64,000 nucleotides of DNA from Deltaproteobacteria bacterium (lineage in GTDB: Bacteria; Desulfobacterota; Desulfomonilia; UBA1062), in the NCBI GenBank assembly GCA_018434685.1, contig JAHDOV010000027.1, positions 20,249-84,248 of the forward strand, read 5' to 3'. Under the pieces are notes generated by a model that did no database searches, was not told the DNA's origin, and saw only the letters and a program-made list of their open reading frames with translations. Position 1 is the first letter of the stretch. Each line of letters opens with the position of its first letter. Of this stretch, positions 45,285-54,089 are shown piece by piece. The translations under genes and the position numbers were made by a program.

Positions 45285-46133
45285 ATGAAATCAAGTGCGA
45301 AAGACAGGACGCTCAGGTGGAAGAGGAGTCTGTACCGGATCATATTCGAAGCGGATACGTTTAAAGGCAAGCTCTTCGACGAGATCCTGATGCTGTGCAT
45401 TTTTGCGAGTGTCGTGGTGGTGATGTGCGACAGCGTGAAATCCATCAACGCCGTATACGGCCGCCAGCTCTATGCGGCCGAGTGGGCCTTCACGATCCTC
45501 TTCTCCGTGGAATACATCCTGCGGCTCTTCTGCGTGCCCAGGCGTGTGCGGTATGCGACGAGCGTCTTCGGGATCGTGGATCTCCTGGCGGTTTTGCCCA
45601 CCTACCTCAGCCTCATATTTCCGGGGAGCCAGTACCTGATCGTCATCCGGATTTTGCGGGTTCTGCGGATTTTCCGGGTGCTCAAGCTCGTTCAATTCAT
45701 CGGTGAGGCAGGGGTGCTCATGCAGTCTCTGCTTGCAAGTGCTCGCAAGATCATCGTGTTTCTCTTTACCGTGCTTACGCTCGTGATTATCTTCGGCTCA
45801 CTCATCTACCTCATCGAGGGGGAGGCAAACGGGTTCACGAGCATACCCAGGAGCATCTACTGGGCCATTGTAACGCTGACCACGGTGGGGTACGGCGATC
45901 TTTCCCCGAAGACCGGGCTCGGCCAGTTTTTCGCCTCCCTAATCATGATCCTCGGCTACAGTATCATTGCGGTCCCCTCCGGGATCGTCACCGTGGAGAT
46001 GTCCAATGTGTTCGGGAGGCAGAAGTCGAGAAGGATCTGCCTGGAGTGCATGAAGGGCGGCCACGAGCGGGATGCCCTGCACTGCAAGTACTGCGGCAAA
46101 GAGCTGTCCGATCAGGTGGCTGAGGAAAGATGA
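45285..46133 (+). CDS. voltage-gated potassium channel with C-terminal zinc ribbon
   Basis: A 282-residue KvAP/Kv-type channel subunit with six membrane segments. S4 is the Arg-rich RILRVLRIFRVLKLVQF and the pore filter is TLTTVGYGD. The final about 35 residues contain CLEC...CKYCGKEL, a four-Cys zinc ribbon after S6 that is not part of the classical channel. ATG 45285 is preferred over GTG 45249. Stop overlaps the next ATG (ATGA), so it is coupled to the YcgN-like gene. Confidence 0.9.
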   Translation: MKSSAKDRTLRWKRSLYRIIFEADTFKGKLFDEILMLCIFASVVVVMCDSVKSINAVYGRQLYAAEWAFTILFSVEYILRLFCVPRRVRYATSVFGIVDLLAVLPTYLSLIFPGSQYLIVIRILRVLRIFRVLKLVQFIGEAGVLMQSLLASARKIIVFLFTVLTLVIIFGSLIYLIEGEANGFTSIPRSIYWAIVTLTTVGYGDLSPKTGLGQFFASLIMILGYSIIAVPSGIVTVEMSNVFGRQKSRRICLECMKGGHERDALHCKYCGKELSDQVAEER

Positions 46134-46573
46134 AGGCGTTCTGGGAAACGGTTCCCCTCGATGAGATGAATGCTCTGCAGTGGGAGCTGCTGTGCGGCAG
46201 GTGCGGCAGGTGCTGTCTGAGGAAGCTGGAGTATGAAGACACCGGTGAGATCGTCTATACCAATGTTGCCTGCCGCTATCTGGATATCGACCGCTGCCGG
46301 TGCACCTCCTACCAGGATCGGGCATCGAAGAATCCCTGCTGCCTCGTCATGAACCCGAAGGCCCTCATGCAGATCATGCACCTGCTGCCCGGAACCTGCG
46401 CCTACCGGCTCGTTGCTCAGGGAGTCGACCTGCCGTGGTGGCACCATCTCGTCTGCGGGGATGCCGACATGGTGCACGAGGCCTCCATATCGGTGCGCGG
46501 CAGCGCGCTGAGTGAAGACCATGTCCATGAAGACCAGATCGAGGAGCACATCATCGACTGGGTCGAGCCATGA
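46130..46573 (+). CDS. YcgN/YkgJ-like Cys-cluster protein (UPF0260)
   Basis: A 147-residue protein with CGRCGRCCL near the start, then CRYLDIDRCRCTSYQDR, CC and GTCAYRLV, the YcgN/UPF0260 pattern of conserved cysteines thought to bind an Fe-S or zinc centre. Function unknown. ATG overlaps the channel gene stop. Confidence 0.9.
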   Translation: MKAFWETVPLDEMNALQWELLCGRCGRCCLRKLEYEDTGEIVYTNVACRYLDIDRCRCTSYQDRASKNPCCLVMNPKALMQIMHLLPGTCAYRLVAQGVDLPWWHHLVCGDADMVHEASISVRGSALSEDHVHEDQIEEHIIDWVEP

Positions 46574-46607
46574 CGGGCCTGCGCGCTGTAGGCAGCCGGT
46601 ACGTGCA

Positions 46608-47267
46608 TCACAGGGTATCGAGGTGGTGTTTGATCACCTGGCCCTTGACCATGTAGATCACGTCTTCGCAGATATTCGTACTCAGATCGGCCATCCGTTC
46701 GAGATTGCTGGCTATCCTCATGAGCTGGAGCGACCGCTCGATGGTTGTGGGATCTGAGACCATGTAGGTGATGAGCTCCCGGGTGATCTGATCGCGCAGC
46801 GAGTCCACGATATTGTCCCGTTCGCAGACGCTCCGGGCAAGCTCTGCATCCTCGTTCAGGAACGACTGTATGCTGTCGGCGATCATCCCCCTGACCACAT
46901 CGGTCATCCGGGGGGTGTCGATCAGGGGTTTTACCGGCGGCCTCTCGATAAGGAAGAGGCTGCTCTCGCATATGTTGACCACATGATCTCCCATCCTCTC
47001 CAGGGTGTTGTTGATATTCGAAGCCATGAAGATGGTGCGCAGGGCCTTACCGGCGGGCTGGTGCTGGGCGATGAGCGCGATGCACATCTCGTCGAGTTTC
47101 ACCTCGGTCCTGTTTGCCGTGGCCTCGTCGACCTCCATGACCTCTTTGAGGATGTCGGCTTTTTTTTCCTGCAGCCCGATGAGGGCCTTCTCGAGCATGC
47201 CCTCCACGAGGGTTGCATATTCAACGAGTTCCTTTTTGAGATTCATCAATTTTGTCTGTTCCAGCAT
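46608..47267 (-). CDS. phoU: phosphate-specific transport regulator PhoU
   Basis: A 219-residue all-helical protein with two PhoU repeats, each with a DxxxD-type metal motif (VDEATANRTEVKLDEM and ...LERMGDHVVNI; SNLERMADLSTNICED). PhoU mediates signalling from the Pst transporter to PhoR and restrains uptake when phosphate is plentiful. It is the last gene of the minus-strand regulon, 9 bp after arsC. AAGGAG precedes the ATG at 47267. Confidence 0.95.
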   Translation of the reverse strand: MLEQTKLMNLKKELVEYATLVEGMLEKALIGLQEKKADILKEVMEVDEATANRTEVKLDEMCIALIAQHQPAGKALRTIFMASNINNTLERMGDHVVNICESSLFLIERPPVKPLIDTPRMTDVVRGMIADSIQSFLNEDAELARSVCERDNIVDSLRDQITRELITYMVSDPTTIERSLQLMRIASNLERMADLSTNICEDVIYMVKGQVIKHHLDTL

Positions 47268-47276
47268 GGTCTCTCC

Positions 47277-47711
47277 TTACGGTTTCACCCGTGTATCCTC
47301 ACCCGGGCTCTGCTCCTGGAAGGTCTGCACTATCCAGTCCCTGATATCATCGCGCGTCTTCCTGAAAGAGGCGAGCCCCTTATTGCCCACTGGATCTTCA
47401 AACGATTTATGGATGGTCTTTGCGGCGCCCGGAACAATGGGACACGTCTGATTCGCCCGGTCACACACGGTTATCACCAGGTCGATATGGATCCCTTTGA
47501 AGGCGTCGAGGCCCTTGGAGGTGTGATGCGAGATGTCGATCCCGATCTCGTGCAGGGCATCAATGGCGAGCGGATTCACTACGGTGGGTTCGGTCCCTGC
47601 ACTGTAGACCTCATACCTCTCGCCGTGGAGGTGCCTCAGGATTCCTTCGGCCATCTGGGAACGGGCCGAATTATTTGTACACACAAAGAGCACGGTGGTT
47701 TTTTTTCTCAT
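47277..47711 (-). CDS. arsC: thioredoxin-coupled arsenate reductase (LMW-PTP-like ArsC)
   Basis: A 144-residue protein with the phosphatase loop [10 protein letters not shown] (catalytic Cys11) and a second Cys pair seven residues apart ([10 protein letters not shown]), then FEDPV. This three-Cys arrangement is that of thioredoxin-dependent ArsC, which reduces arsenate to arsenite. Start at 47711 overlaps the pstB stop (ATGA). Located between pstB and phoU, it is well placed to detoxify arsenate brought in by the phosphate transporter. A plain protein-tyrosine phosphatase role is less likely. Confidence 0.88.
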   Translation of the reverse strand: MRKKTTVLFVCTNNSARSQMAEGILRHLHGERYEVYSAGTEPTVVNPLAIDALHEIGIDISHHTSKGLDAFKGIHIDLVITVCDRANQTCPIVPGAAKTIHKSFEDPVGNKGLASFRKTRDDIRDWIVQTFQEQSPGEDTRVKP

Positions 47712-48469
47712 CCGAACTTTCCTGACAGATACTCTTCTGTAAGCCGCTCCCTGGGAACAGTGAACAGCTTCTGGGTCGGGCTGAATTCGATCAGCTCGCC
47801 GATGTACATGAAGGCCGTGAAGTCCGACACCCGTGCTGCCTGCTGCATGTTGTGAGTCACGATAACAATGGAGTACTCTTCTTTCAGTTTGAGGATAAGC
47901 TCCTCGATCTTCTTCGTTGATATGGGGTCGAGGCTCGCACACGGTTCGTCGAAGAGGATCACCTCCGGTTCGATAGCCAGGCAGCGCGCGATACAGAGCC
48001 TCTGCTGCTGACCGCCCGAGAGCATGAGCGCATTATCGTAGAGCCGTTCCTTCACCTCGTCGTACAGTGCGGCCTTTTTCAGGGACTCGATGACCCGCTG
48101 CTCGATGAAGGCCTTATCCCGGATGCCGTTGATGATCAGGCCATAGGCAAGGTTTTCAAAGATGCTCTTCGGGAAGGGGTTCGGCTTCTGGAACACCATG
48201 CCCACGCGTCTCCTCAGGTCCACGACATCCGTGTCGTCATCATAGATATCCAGATCGTCCAGGGTGATGGTTCCTTCAAACCTGGCGCCGGGGATGAGGT
48301 CGTTCATGCGGTTCAAGAGCCTGATGAAGGTGGACTTGCCGCATCCGGAGGGGCCGATCAGGGCGGTTACCTTCTTTGAATAGATGTCGAGGTCGATATT
48401 CTTCAAGGCGAGTTTCTTCCCGTAGTAGAAGTTGGTTTTGCGGGACTTTATTTTCACGTCAGGTTCCAT
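47708..48469 (-). CDS. pstB: phosphate ABC transporter ATP-binding protein PstB
   Basis: A 253-residue ABC ATPase: Walker [10 protein letters not shown], signature LSGGQQQR, Walker [13 protein letters not shown] and the switch His in VTHNMQQ. The N-terminal [13 protein letters not shown] and [14 protein letters not shown] are PstB-specific. It powers high-affinity phosphate uptake with PstSCA. Start overlaps pstA by 11 bp; stop overlaps arsC. Confidence 0.97.
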   Translation of the reverse strand: MEPDVKIKSRKTNFYYGKKLALKNIDLDIYSKKVTALIGPSGCGKSTFIRLLNRMNDLIPGARFEGTITLDDLDIYDDDTDVVDLRRRVGMVFQKPNPFPKSIFENLAYGLIINGIRDKAFIEQRVIESLKKAALYDEVKERLYDNALMLSGGQQQRLCIARCLAIEPEVILFDEPCASLDPISTKKIEELILKLKEEYSIVIVTHNMQQAARVSDFTAFMYIGELIEFSPTQKLFTVPRERLTEEYLSGKFG

Positions 48470-49418
48470 AGAGTCTCCTTTGTTTCTGGCGGAAGAAGAT
48501 GGCTGCAGCGGAGATGAGCAGGACGATACACAACAGGATGAGGGAACAGCCGTAGGCGATCATGGTCTGCTGCTCGGGGCGTGTACCCTCGGTCATGAGT
48601 GCATAGATGTGGTAGGGCAGGGCCATGACCTCGGAGAAGATCGAATCCGGATACCCCCGGGTATAGAACGTGGCAGCGGTAAAGAGGATAGGGGCGGTCT
48701 CTCCTGCAACCCTGCCGATGTTCAGGATGATGCCGGTCAGGATGCCGGGCAGCGCCGTGGGCAGGACCACCTTCTTTATGGTCTGCCAGTGTGTCGCCCC
48801 GAGTGCCAGAGAGGCCTCCTTGAAGGACTGGGGTACGGCAAGGATGGCCTCCTGCGAGGCGGAGATGATCCCGGGCAGGGCCATGATGCCGAGCGTGAGG
48901 CTCCCGGAGAGGATGGAAACCCCGAAGCCGAATGCCTTGACAAAGACTGCAAAGCCGAAAAGGCCGAATACGACCGACGGCACGCCGGCCAAGTTGTTGA
49001 TGCTCAGGCGTATGATGTTCACGGCATAGGATGCCGGGCTGTATTCGCAGATATAGATGGCGCAGGCAAGACCCAGGGGAACCGAGAAGAGGAGCGCTCC
49101 GAGCGTGAGGTAGAACGTCCCCACGATTGCCGGCGCCACACCTCCCTGGGTCATGGCCCTCCTGGGGACCTCGGTGAGAAACTCCCACGAGATGACCTGG
49201 ATGCCCCGTATGGTAATGAAATAGATAATGGATCCCAGGAAGATCAGGGCGAGAATGATGGCAACAAAGAGCAGGGTGAATCCAATGGCCTGGGTGAGCT
49301 TTTTTCTCCCCGACTGGGCGAACGACGTCTTTTTCCCGCCGGGTTCTTTCGGCCAGGCGCTTCGGTGTGCCTGCACGGACGAAGAGCTGTTGTTTGATTT
49401 ATGAGAGTTCCCTGTCAT
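48459..49418 (-). CDS. pstA: phosphate ABC transporter permease PstA
   Basis: A 319-residue permease with an unusually long polar N terminus (about 40 residues, Ser/Lys-rich) before the first of six membrane helices. The EAA loop [20 protein letters not shown] and RVAGETAPI are typical PstA. ATG 49418 overlaps the pstC stop (ATGA). Confidence 0.95.
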   Translation of the reverse strand: MTGNSHKSNNSSSSVQAHRSAWPKEPGGKKTSFAQSGRKKLTQAIGFTLLFVAIILALIFLGSIIYFITIRGIQVISWEFLTEVPRRAMTQGGVAPAIVGTFYLTLGALLFSVPLGLACAIYICEYSPASYAVNIIRLSINNLAGVPSVVFGLFGFAVFVKAFGFGVSILSGSLTLGIMALPGIISASQEAILAVPQSFKEASLALGATHWQTIKKVVLPTALPGILTGIILNIGRVAGETAPILFTAATFYTRGYPDSIFSEVMALPYHIYALMTEGTRPEQQTMIAYGCSLILLCIVLLISAAAIFFRQKQRRLYGT

Positions 49419-50323
49419 CTTCCGAGCCCCAGTTTCAGCCTGAACCTCCTGCTGACCACCTCGGCGAGGATGTTGAAGACAAGCGTGATAAGGAAGAGGA
49501 TAAGGCCGATGGCAAAGAGCGTATGGAAATGGAGGCTTCCCATGACCGCCTCTCCCATCTCTGCTGCAATGGTTGCCGTCATGGGCCGCACCGGATCGAA
49601 GATCGATTTCGGGATGATGGCTGCACCGCCGGCCACCATGAGCACGGTCATGGTCTCGCCCACGGCCCTGCTCATGCCCAGGATTATTGCGGTGGATATG
49701 CCCGAGCCGGCTGCAGGGACGATCACCTTGACGAGGGTCTGCCATTTGTTTGCCCCGAGTGCGAGCGAGGCCTCCCTGAAGCTCGCGGGTACGAAGCTCA
49801 GGGCGTCTTCCGCAATGCTGCATACCGTGGGTGTGGCCATGATCCCCAGGATCAGGCTTGCCGTGAAGGCATTGAGGCCTATGGGGATGTTGAATACCCT
49901 CTGTATAAGCGGCGCAACGATCACCATGCCGAAAAATCCGAACACAATGGAAGGGATGCCTGCCAGGATCTCGATGAGGGGCTTAATGACGGAACGCTGC
50001 CTGTGCCCTGCCAGTTCGTGGATATACAGGGCACTGCCGATGCCGATGGGCACACACACCACCATGGCGCCCAGGGTAACGAGAATCGATGCCATGACCA
50101 GGGGGAATATGCCGAACTCAGGGGGGTCATAGGTGGGGTACCAGAAGCTGCCGAGGATGAACTGGAAGAAATTGAGCCGGGTGAGGGCCGGCAGTGCCTG
50201 CAAGAGCAGGGTCATGACAATCCCCACGAGGAACACGAGCGAGGCAAAGGCGAGCATGGCGAACAGCCACTTGTACAGTGATTCCTTGTAGTGCGTTATA
50301 ATATGAGATCGTCTGCGTTTCAT
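49415..50323 (-). CDS. pstC: phosphate ABC transporter permease PstC
   Basis: A 302-residue six-helix permease: [20 protein letters not shown] is the ATPase-docking loop, and GMSRAVGETMTVL is the conserved PstC segment. It lies 40 bp after pstS and overlaps pstA by 4 bp. Confidence 0.96.
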   Translation of the reverse strand: MKRRRSHIITHYKESLYKWLFAMLAFASLVFLVGIVMTLLLQALPALTRLNFFQFILGSFWYPTYDPPEFGIFPLVMASILVTLGAMVVCVPIGIGSALYIHELAGHRQRSVIKPLIEILAGIPSIVFGFFGMVIVAPLIQRVFNIPIGLNAFTASLILGIMATPTVCSIAEDALSFVPASFREASLALGANKWQTLVKVIVPAAGSGISTAIILGMSRAVGETMTVLMVAGGAAIIPKSIFDPVRPMTATIAAEMGEAVMGSLHFHTLFAIGLILFLITLVFNILAEVVSRRFRLKLGLGR

Positions 50324-50363
50324 GTTCTGACCGGATCAGGTAGTGTCAGCTCTCAGGAAGTGG

Positions 50364-51242
50364 CTACTGCTTTTTTGCCGGCGTGGAACTCTCCGACGAA
50401 GGCGTGTGGATGCCGACAAAACCCTCTTCCTCCACCAGCTTCTGTCCTTCCTCGCTCAGGACGAAATCCATGAACTGCCTTGTCAGGCCCTCAGGTGTTC
50501 CGTTCGTGTACATGAAGAGCGGCCGTGAGAGCGGGTAGGACCTTGAGATGACGGTCTGCCTGGTGCATTCAACCCCGTCGACCTTTACGGGCTTTACCTT
50601 TTTCGTTACATAGCTCAGGCCTGCATATCCGATGGCACCCGGCGAACTTGCCACGGTCATGACGACTGCCTGGTTCGATGCGGTTGTCAGTGCGTCGGGG
50701 CGCACCTTTTCCTTGTCCAGTGTGAGGCTCTCAAAGGCCTCGAAGGTGCCGCTGGAGGTGTCCCTGGAGACCACGACGATCTTTTTGTTGTCTCCCCCGA
50801 CTTCTGACCAGTTCGATACCGTGCCGGTATAGATGGCCTTGATCTGCTCTCTTGTGAGGTGATTCACCCTGTTCGACGGATGGACGATGACGGCGATCCC
50901 GTCCATGGCGATGACCGTCTCATGGGGATGGATTCCCAGTTCGTTTGCCCTGGCGATCTCACCCTCTTTTATGGTTCTCGATGAATCGGCGATATCCGTG
51001 GTGCCATCGAGCAGGGAGGCTATGCCCACCCCGGAGCCGCCTCCCTGGACAGAGATGTTGACTGAAGGGTTTCTGTCCATGAAGACCTCGGCAGTGGTCT
51101 GTGCAATGGGCAGTACCGTTGTGGAGCCCTTGATGGTAAGCTCGTTGCCAGCGCCTAGGGCAGGGCCGGTTGTCCCCAGGATAAAAAGACCTGTCAGCAG
51201 GAACGTGACGATATAGTTGATAGACTTGAAGACTCTGTTCAT
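50364..51242 (-). CDS. pstS: periplasmic phosphate-binding protein PstS
   Basis: A 292-residue binding protein with a signal peptide (to about residue 31). LTIKGSTTVLPIAQT and SSRTIKEGE, RDTSSGTFEAFES carry the phosphate-binding Ser/Thr/Arg/Asp residues. First structural gene after the Pho box (51285-51323). AGGAGG... GGGAGGT precedes ATG 51242. Confidence 0.96.
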   Translation of the reverse strand: MNRVFKSINYIVTFLLTGLFILGTTGPALGAGNELTIKGSTTVLPIAQTTAEVFMDRNPSVNISVQGGGSGVGIASLLDGTTDIADSSRTIKEGEIARANELGIHPHETVIAMDGIAVIVHPSNRVNHLTREQIKAIYTGTVSNWSEVGGDNKKIVVVSRDTSSGTFEAFESLTLDKEKVRPDALTTASNQAVVMTVASSPGAIGYAGLSYVTKKVKPVKVDGVECTRQTVISRSYPLSRPLFMYTNGTPEGLTRQFMDFVLSEEGQKLVEEEGFVGIHTPSSESSTPAKKQ

Positions 51243-51284
51243 GTGAAACCTCCCGATCTTTTTTGTGTATGAGTAACCGGGCTG

Positions 51285-51323
51285 TGTTAATACTCTATAA
51301 AGATAATGTTAATTCTCGGTTAA
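51285..51323 (-). promoter_or_regulatory. Pho box: four direct repeats at exact 11-bp spacing upstream of pstS
   Basis: On the minus strand TTAACC, TTAACA, TTTATA and TTAACA end at plus positions 51318, 51307, 51296 and 51285, that is, every 11 bp. TT(A/T)ACA half-sites with 11-bp periodicity are the classic binding pattern of PhoB/PhoP-type response regulators. The first repeat overlaps the phoR stop codon, and the last is about 43 bp before the pstS start. Confidence 0.68.
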
Positions 51324-53050
51324 GGAAGAGGATTTGCCGGCAGGGTGACGGTGAAGGTGGTTCCCGTCTGCGGGGCACTGGATACGGTGATTTCTCCGTG
51401 GTGGAGCATCACGATATGTTTGACTATGGCCAGGCCCAGGCCTGTTCCCCCCAGCATCCTCGACCTGGATTTGTCCACGACATAGAACCGCTCAAATATC
51501 CTGGGCAGGTGTTCCCTGGGGATACCGATGCCGGTGTCGTGTACCTTTATAGTGACAGAGTCTTCCTTCTTCTCGGCGGAGATCGTTATGGTGCCTTGTT
51601 CCGTATATTTGACGGCATTGTCGATGAGGTTGCTCAGAGCCTGCTCCAGCCGGAACTGGTCGGCATGAATGAAGACAGGCTCGGGGGGCTCGTCGACTGC
51701 CAGCACGAGGTTCTTTCCCCTGGCCTTCTGCTCGAAGAGGACCACCACCTTGCGGATCAACGACACGACATCGACATCTTCGGCCATGAGGTCGTCGGGC
51801 CGTTCTCCCAGTTCTGACAGGTCGAGGAGATCGTTGACGATGTTGATGAGCCTGTCGGTATGCTTGAGTATGATGTCGAGATATTCCCTTGTCTTCTCGT
51901 CGCTCTCGTCCAGGAGGGTCTCGGTAAAGCCCTTTATGGCTGTCAGCGGTGTGCGGAGTTCATGGGAGACATTCACCACGAGGTCTTTCTTGATCTTTTC
52001 GATCTGCTTCCTTTCGGTGATGTCATGGAGCAGGACGATCTTTGCCGTACCCGAGTGAACAGGTGTTGCACTGCACAGGTAGGTCTTTTCTCCCAGTTGG
52101 ATGTCACGGCTTACCGGGGTTGTCTTCGCCTGGCTCACGAGGTGAGAGAAATCCGATGACCGGATGACCTCCCAGTAGAATCTCCCCTGGATATTCTCCA
52201 GGGCCGAGACCTTCACTGCGCTTTCGTTGAACAGCCTGATCCTGCCTTCCTGGTCGAGGACGAGCAGTATCTCGCTGATGGACGAGATGATGCCTTCGAG
52301 TTCTTCCTTGCGCTGAGACAGCTCGGTAAAGGTCTTGCCGAGCTTCTCGGTCATATCGTTGAAGCTTTCAGCGAGTTGTCCGATCTCGTCGTTGTTGTGC
52401 AGAGAGACCCTTGCCTTGAAATCCCCGGCAGCGACTTTCTTCGATGCGCTGTTTATTTTCCGTATCGGCGTCGAGAGCAGGAGGGAGAATACCAGGGCGA
52501 CAACGAGCGAGAAGAGCAGAAAGATGGAGGTGGACTCGAATATGGTCTGTCTCAGCCTGTCAAGCAGGTGGTCGATATCCTGCAAGGGGACGCTCAGGCG
52601 CACCACGACCCTGTTTGTGCCGCTGGTCTCCACCGGCAGCGCCACATAGAGCATATCCTGCTTCAGGGTGGTGCTGTAGCGAATGGACTGGCCGGGCTTA
52701 CCCTCGAGGGCAGACATCACCTCCGGCCGGTTTCCATGGCTCTCGAATGCTGTGCCATTCTGCCAGGAATCCCCAAGGACAGCCCCTGCGCTGTCGATTA
52801 TGGTCAGGCGTGTCTGCAGTCTGGCCCCGAGCCGGCTGACCAGAGACTTCAATTCCTGGTGCCGCTCCTGTTCAATCAGGGGAGCCAGTGTGGGCAGCAG
52901 TGCCGTGCCGAGTTTCTGCAGGCTGTTCGAGGAGGTCTCCAGATAGTGCGGCCGGATGGTCCGGGATGAAATGACCAGGATGAGACCTGCCAGGGCCAGG
53001 GTGACCAGCAGGTACCCGAGAAAGATCTTGATGAATATGGGCTTCTTCAT
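51320..53050 (-). CDS. phoR: phosphate-regulon sensor histidine kinase PhoR
   Basis: A 576-residue membrane kinase: TM1 about 8-28, an extracytoplasmic sensor of about 135 residues, TM2 about 170-190, HAMP (INSASKKVAAGDFKARV), a PAS domain (LEGIISSISEILLVL...), HisKA with VSHELRTPLTAIKGF (phospho-His) and HATPase (DNAVKYTEQG, GTGLGLAIVK). It phosphorylates PhoB under phosphate limitation. Start overlaps phoB stop (ATGA). Confidence 0.93.
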   Translation of the reverse strand: MKKPIFIKIFLGYLLVTLALAGLILVISSRTIRPHYLETSSNSLQKLGTALLPTLAPLIEQERHQELKSLVSRLGARLQTRLTIIDSAGAVLGDSWQNGTAFESHGNRPEVMSALEGKPGQSIRYSTTLKQDMLYVALPVETSGTNRVVVRLSVPLQDIDHLLDRLRQTIFESTSIFLLFSLVVALVFSLLLSTPIRKINSASKKVAAGDFKARVSLHNNDEIGQLAESFNDMTEKLGKTFTELSQRKEELEGIISSISEILLVLDQEGRIRLFNESAVKVSALENIQGRFYWEVIRSSDFSHLVSQAKTTPVSRDIQLGEKTYLCSATPVHSGTAKIVLLHDITERKQIEKIKKDLVVNVSHELRTPLTAIKGFTETLLDESDEKTREYLDIILKHTDRLINIVNDLLDLSELGERPDDLMAEDVDVVSLIRKVVVLFEQKARGKNLVLAVDEPPEPVFIHADQFRLEQALSNLIDNAVKYTEQGTITISAEKKEDSVTIKVHDTGIGIPREHLPRIFERFYVVDKSRSRMLGGTGLGLAIVKHIVMLHHGEITVSSAPQTGTTFTVTLPANPLP

Positions 53051-53724
53051 TCCGAGAGTTTATACCCCACGCCGCGGATGTTACGGATGAGCAACCCCGC
53101 CTGACCGAGCTTGTCCCTGAGGTTCTTGATGTGAACATCGACGGTCCTGTCGAGGACCGCCTTCTCGTTGCCCCAGAGATGATCGAGGATCTTTTCCCGG
53201 GTGAACACCTTGCCCCTGCCGGACGCGAGGAGATGGAGTATCTTGAACTCCACGGGGGTGGTCGTGACAGGTTTCCCGGAAACCTTTATCTCAAAACGCT
53301 CCGGGTCGATGGTGAGCAGGTCGTCTATGGCGAGGACTGCATCACTGCCCCTTGCCGTTCTTCTCAGAACGGCCCTGACCCGCGCCACCAGTTCCCTCGG
53401 GGAGAACGGCTTGGTTACATAGTCGTCTGCGCCGAGATTCAGGCCCGCAATCTTGTCGTGTTCCTGGGTCTTGGCGGTGAGCATGATGATGGGAATCGAA
53501 GCGAAGGCGGTATTCTGCCTGAGCCTCCGGCAGACCTCGCAGCCGTCTGTGTCGGGGAGCATGAGATCGAGAATGATGAGGTCCGGGGTCTTGGATTCCA
53601 GGGAGACCATGAATGATCCCGCATTTGAAAAGCCCTGTACCCGGAAGGAGGCCTTTTCGAGGTGCAGGCGCACCAGGTGGAGGATATCGGGTTCGTCGTC
53701 AATGACCGCGATGAGCTTGTCCAT
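53047..53724 (-). CDS. phoB: phosphate-regulon response regulator PhoB
   Basis: A 225-residue OmpR-family regulator: receiver with DDEPD (acidic pocket), phospho-Asp in DLIILDLMLPDTDG, LTAK and KPFSPREL, then a winged-helix DNA-binding domain (TREKILDHLWG, RTVDVHIKNLRDKL). First gene of the minus-strand phosphate regulon; presumably binds the Pho box before pstS. The 365-bp gap upstream contains no other gene; a TTGACA without a good -10 is present there. Confidence 0.93.
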   Translation of the reverse strand: MDKLIAVIDDEPDILHLVRLHLEKASFRVQGFSNAGSFMVSLESKTPDLIILDLMLPDTDGCEVCRRLRQNTAFASIPIIMLTAKTQEHDKIAGLNLGADDYVTKPFSPRELVARVRAVLRRTARGSDAVLAIDDLLTIDPERFEIKVSGKPVTTTPVEFKILHLLASGRGKVFTREKILDHLWGNEKAVLDRTVDVHIKNLRDKLGQAGLLIRNIRGVGYKLSE

Positions 53725-53971
53725 GCCGCTGATCCTTTAGAGCCGATGCTGTCATGTGTATAAGCTGCCGTCTGTCTGGCAGGATTCGAACAGAACAGCA
53801 CCTGCCTGTCTAAATATTAAAGTACAGAGTGTCAAAGTAAATGGCAAGACCGTTGTTTTGGCGGAGGTATGAATGCAACAGCTTGTTGCCTTTGCTCATG
53901 CGCTGCTTATTCTTCAATAAACCAGGGAACACGAACATGAGGCAGCGGTAAGATTATGAGGACTCTTGAGT

Positions 53972-54005
53972 GAGGCGCGATCTCTGCCGCGACGGAATGC
54001 GCCTC
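53972..54005. repeat. 7-bp inverted repeat with 20-bp loop
   Basis: GAGGCGC (53972-53978) and GCGCCTC (53999-54005) flank a loop containing GCCGCGACGG. It lies between divergent phoB and the PLP decarboxylase, just upstream of the latter's promoter; possible operator or degenerate REP. Confidence 0.35.
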
Positions 54006-54013
54006 CCCATCGA

Positions 54014-54042
54014 TTGATTATTGCTTCCGGGTAGGGTAGATT
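54014..54042 (+). promoter_or_regulatory. sigma-70-type promoter of the PLP decarboxylase gene
   Basis: TTGATT (54014-54019), 17-bp spacer, TAGATT (54037-54042). Initiation near 54049 would leave the ATG at 54060 almost leaderless and supports the ATG at 54090. Confidence 0.42.
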
Positions 54043-54089
54043 ATAAGGATAACACAACGATGAAGAAAGGTGCGAAGGAAGGTGACGCG

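Noticed and set aside
47277..47942. N-terminally extended arsC frame
   Set aside because: The extension overlaps pstB; the ATG at 47711 starts at the conserved family N terminus with ATGA coupling.
53773..53850. Pho box upstream of phoB
   Set aside because: A TTGACA is visible on the minus strand but there are no repeats at 11-bp spacing and no convincing -10.
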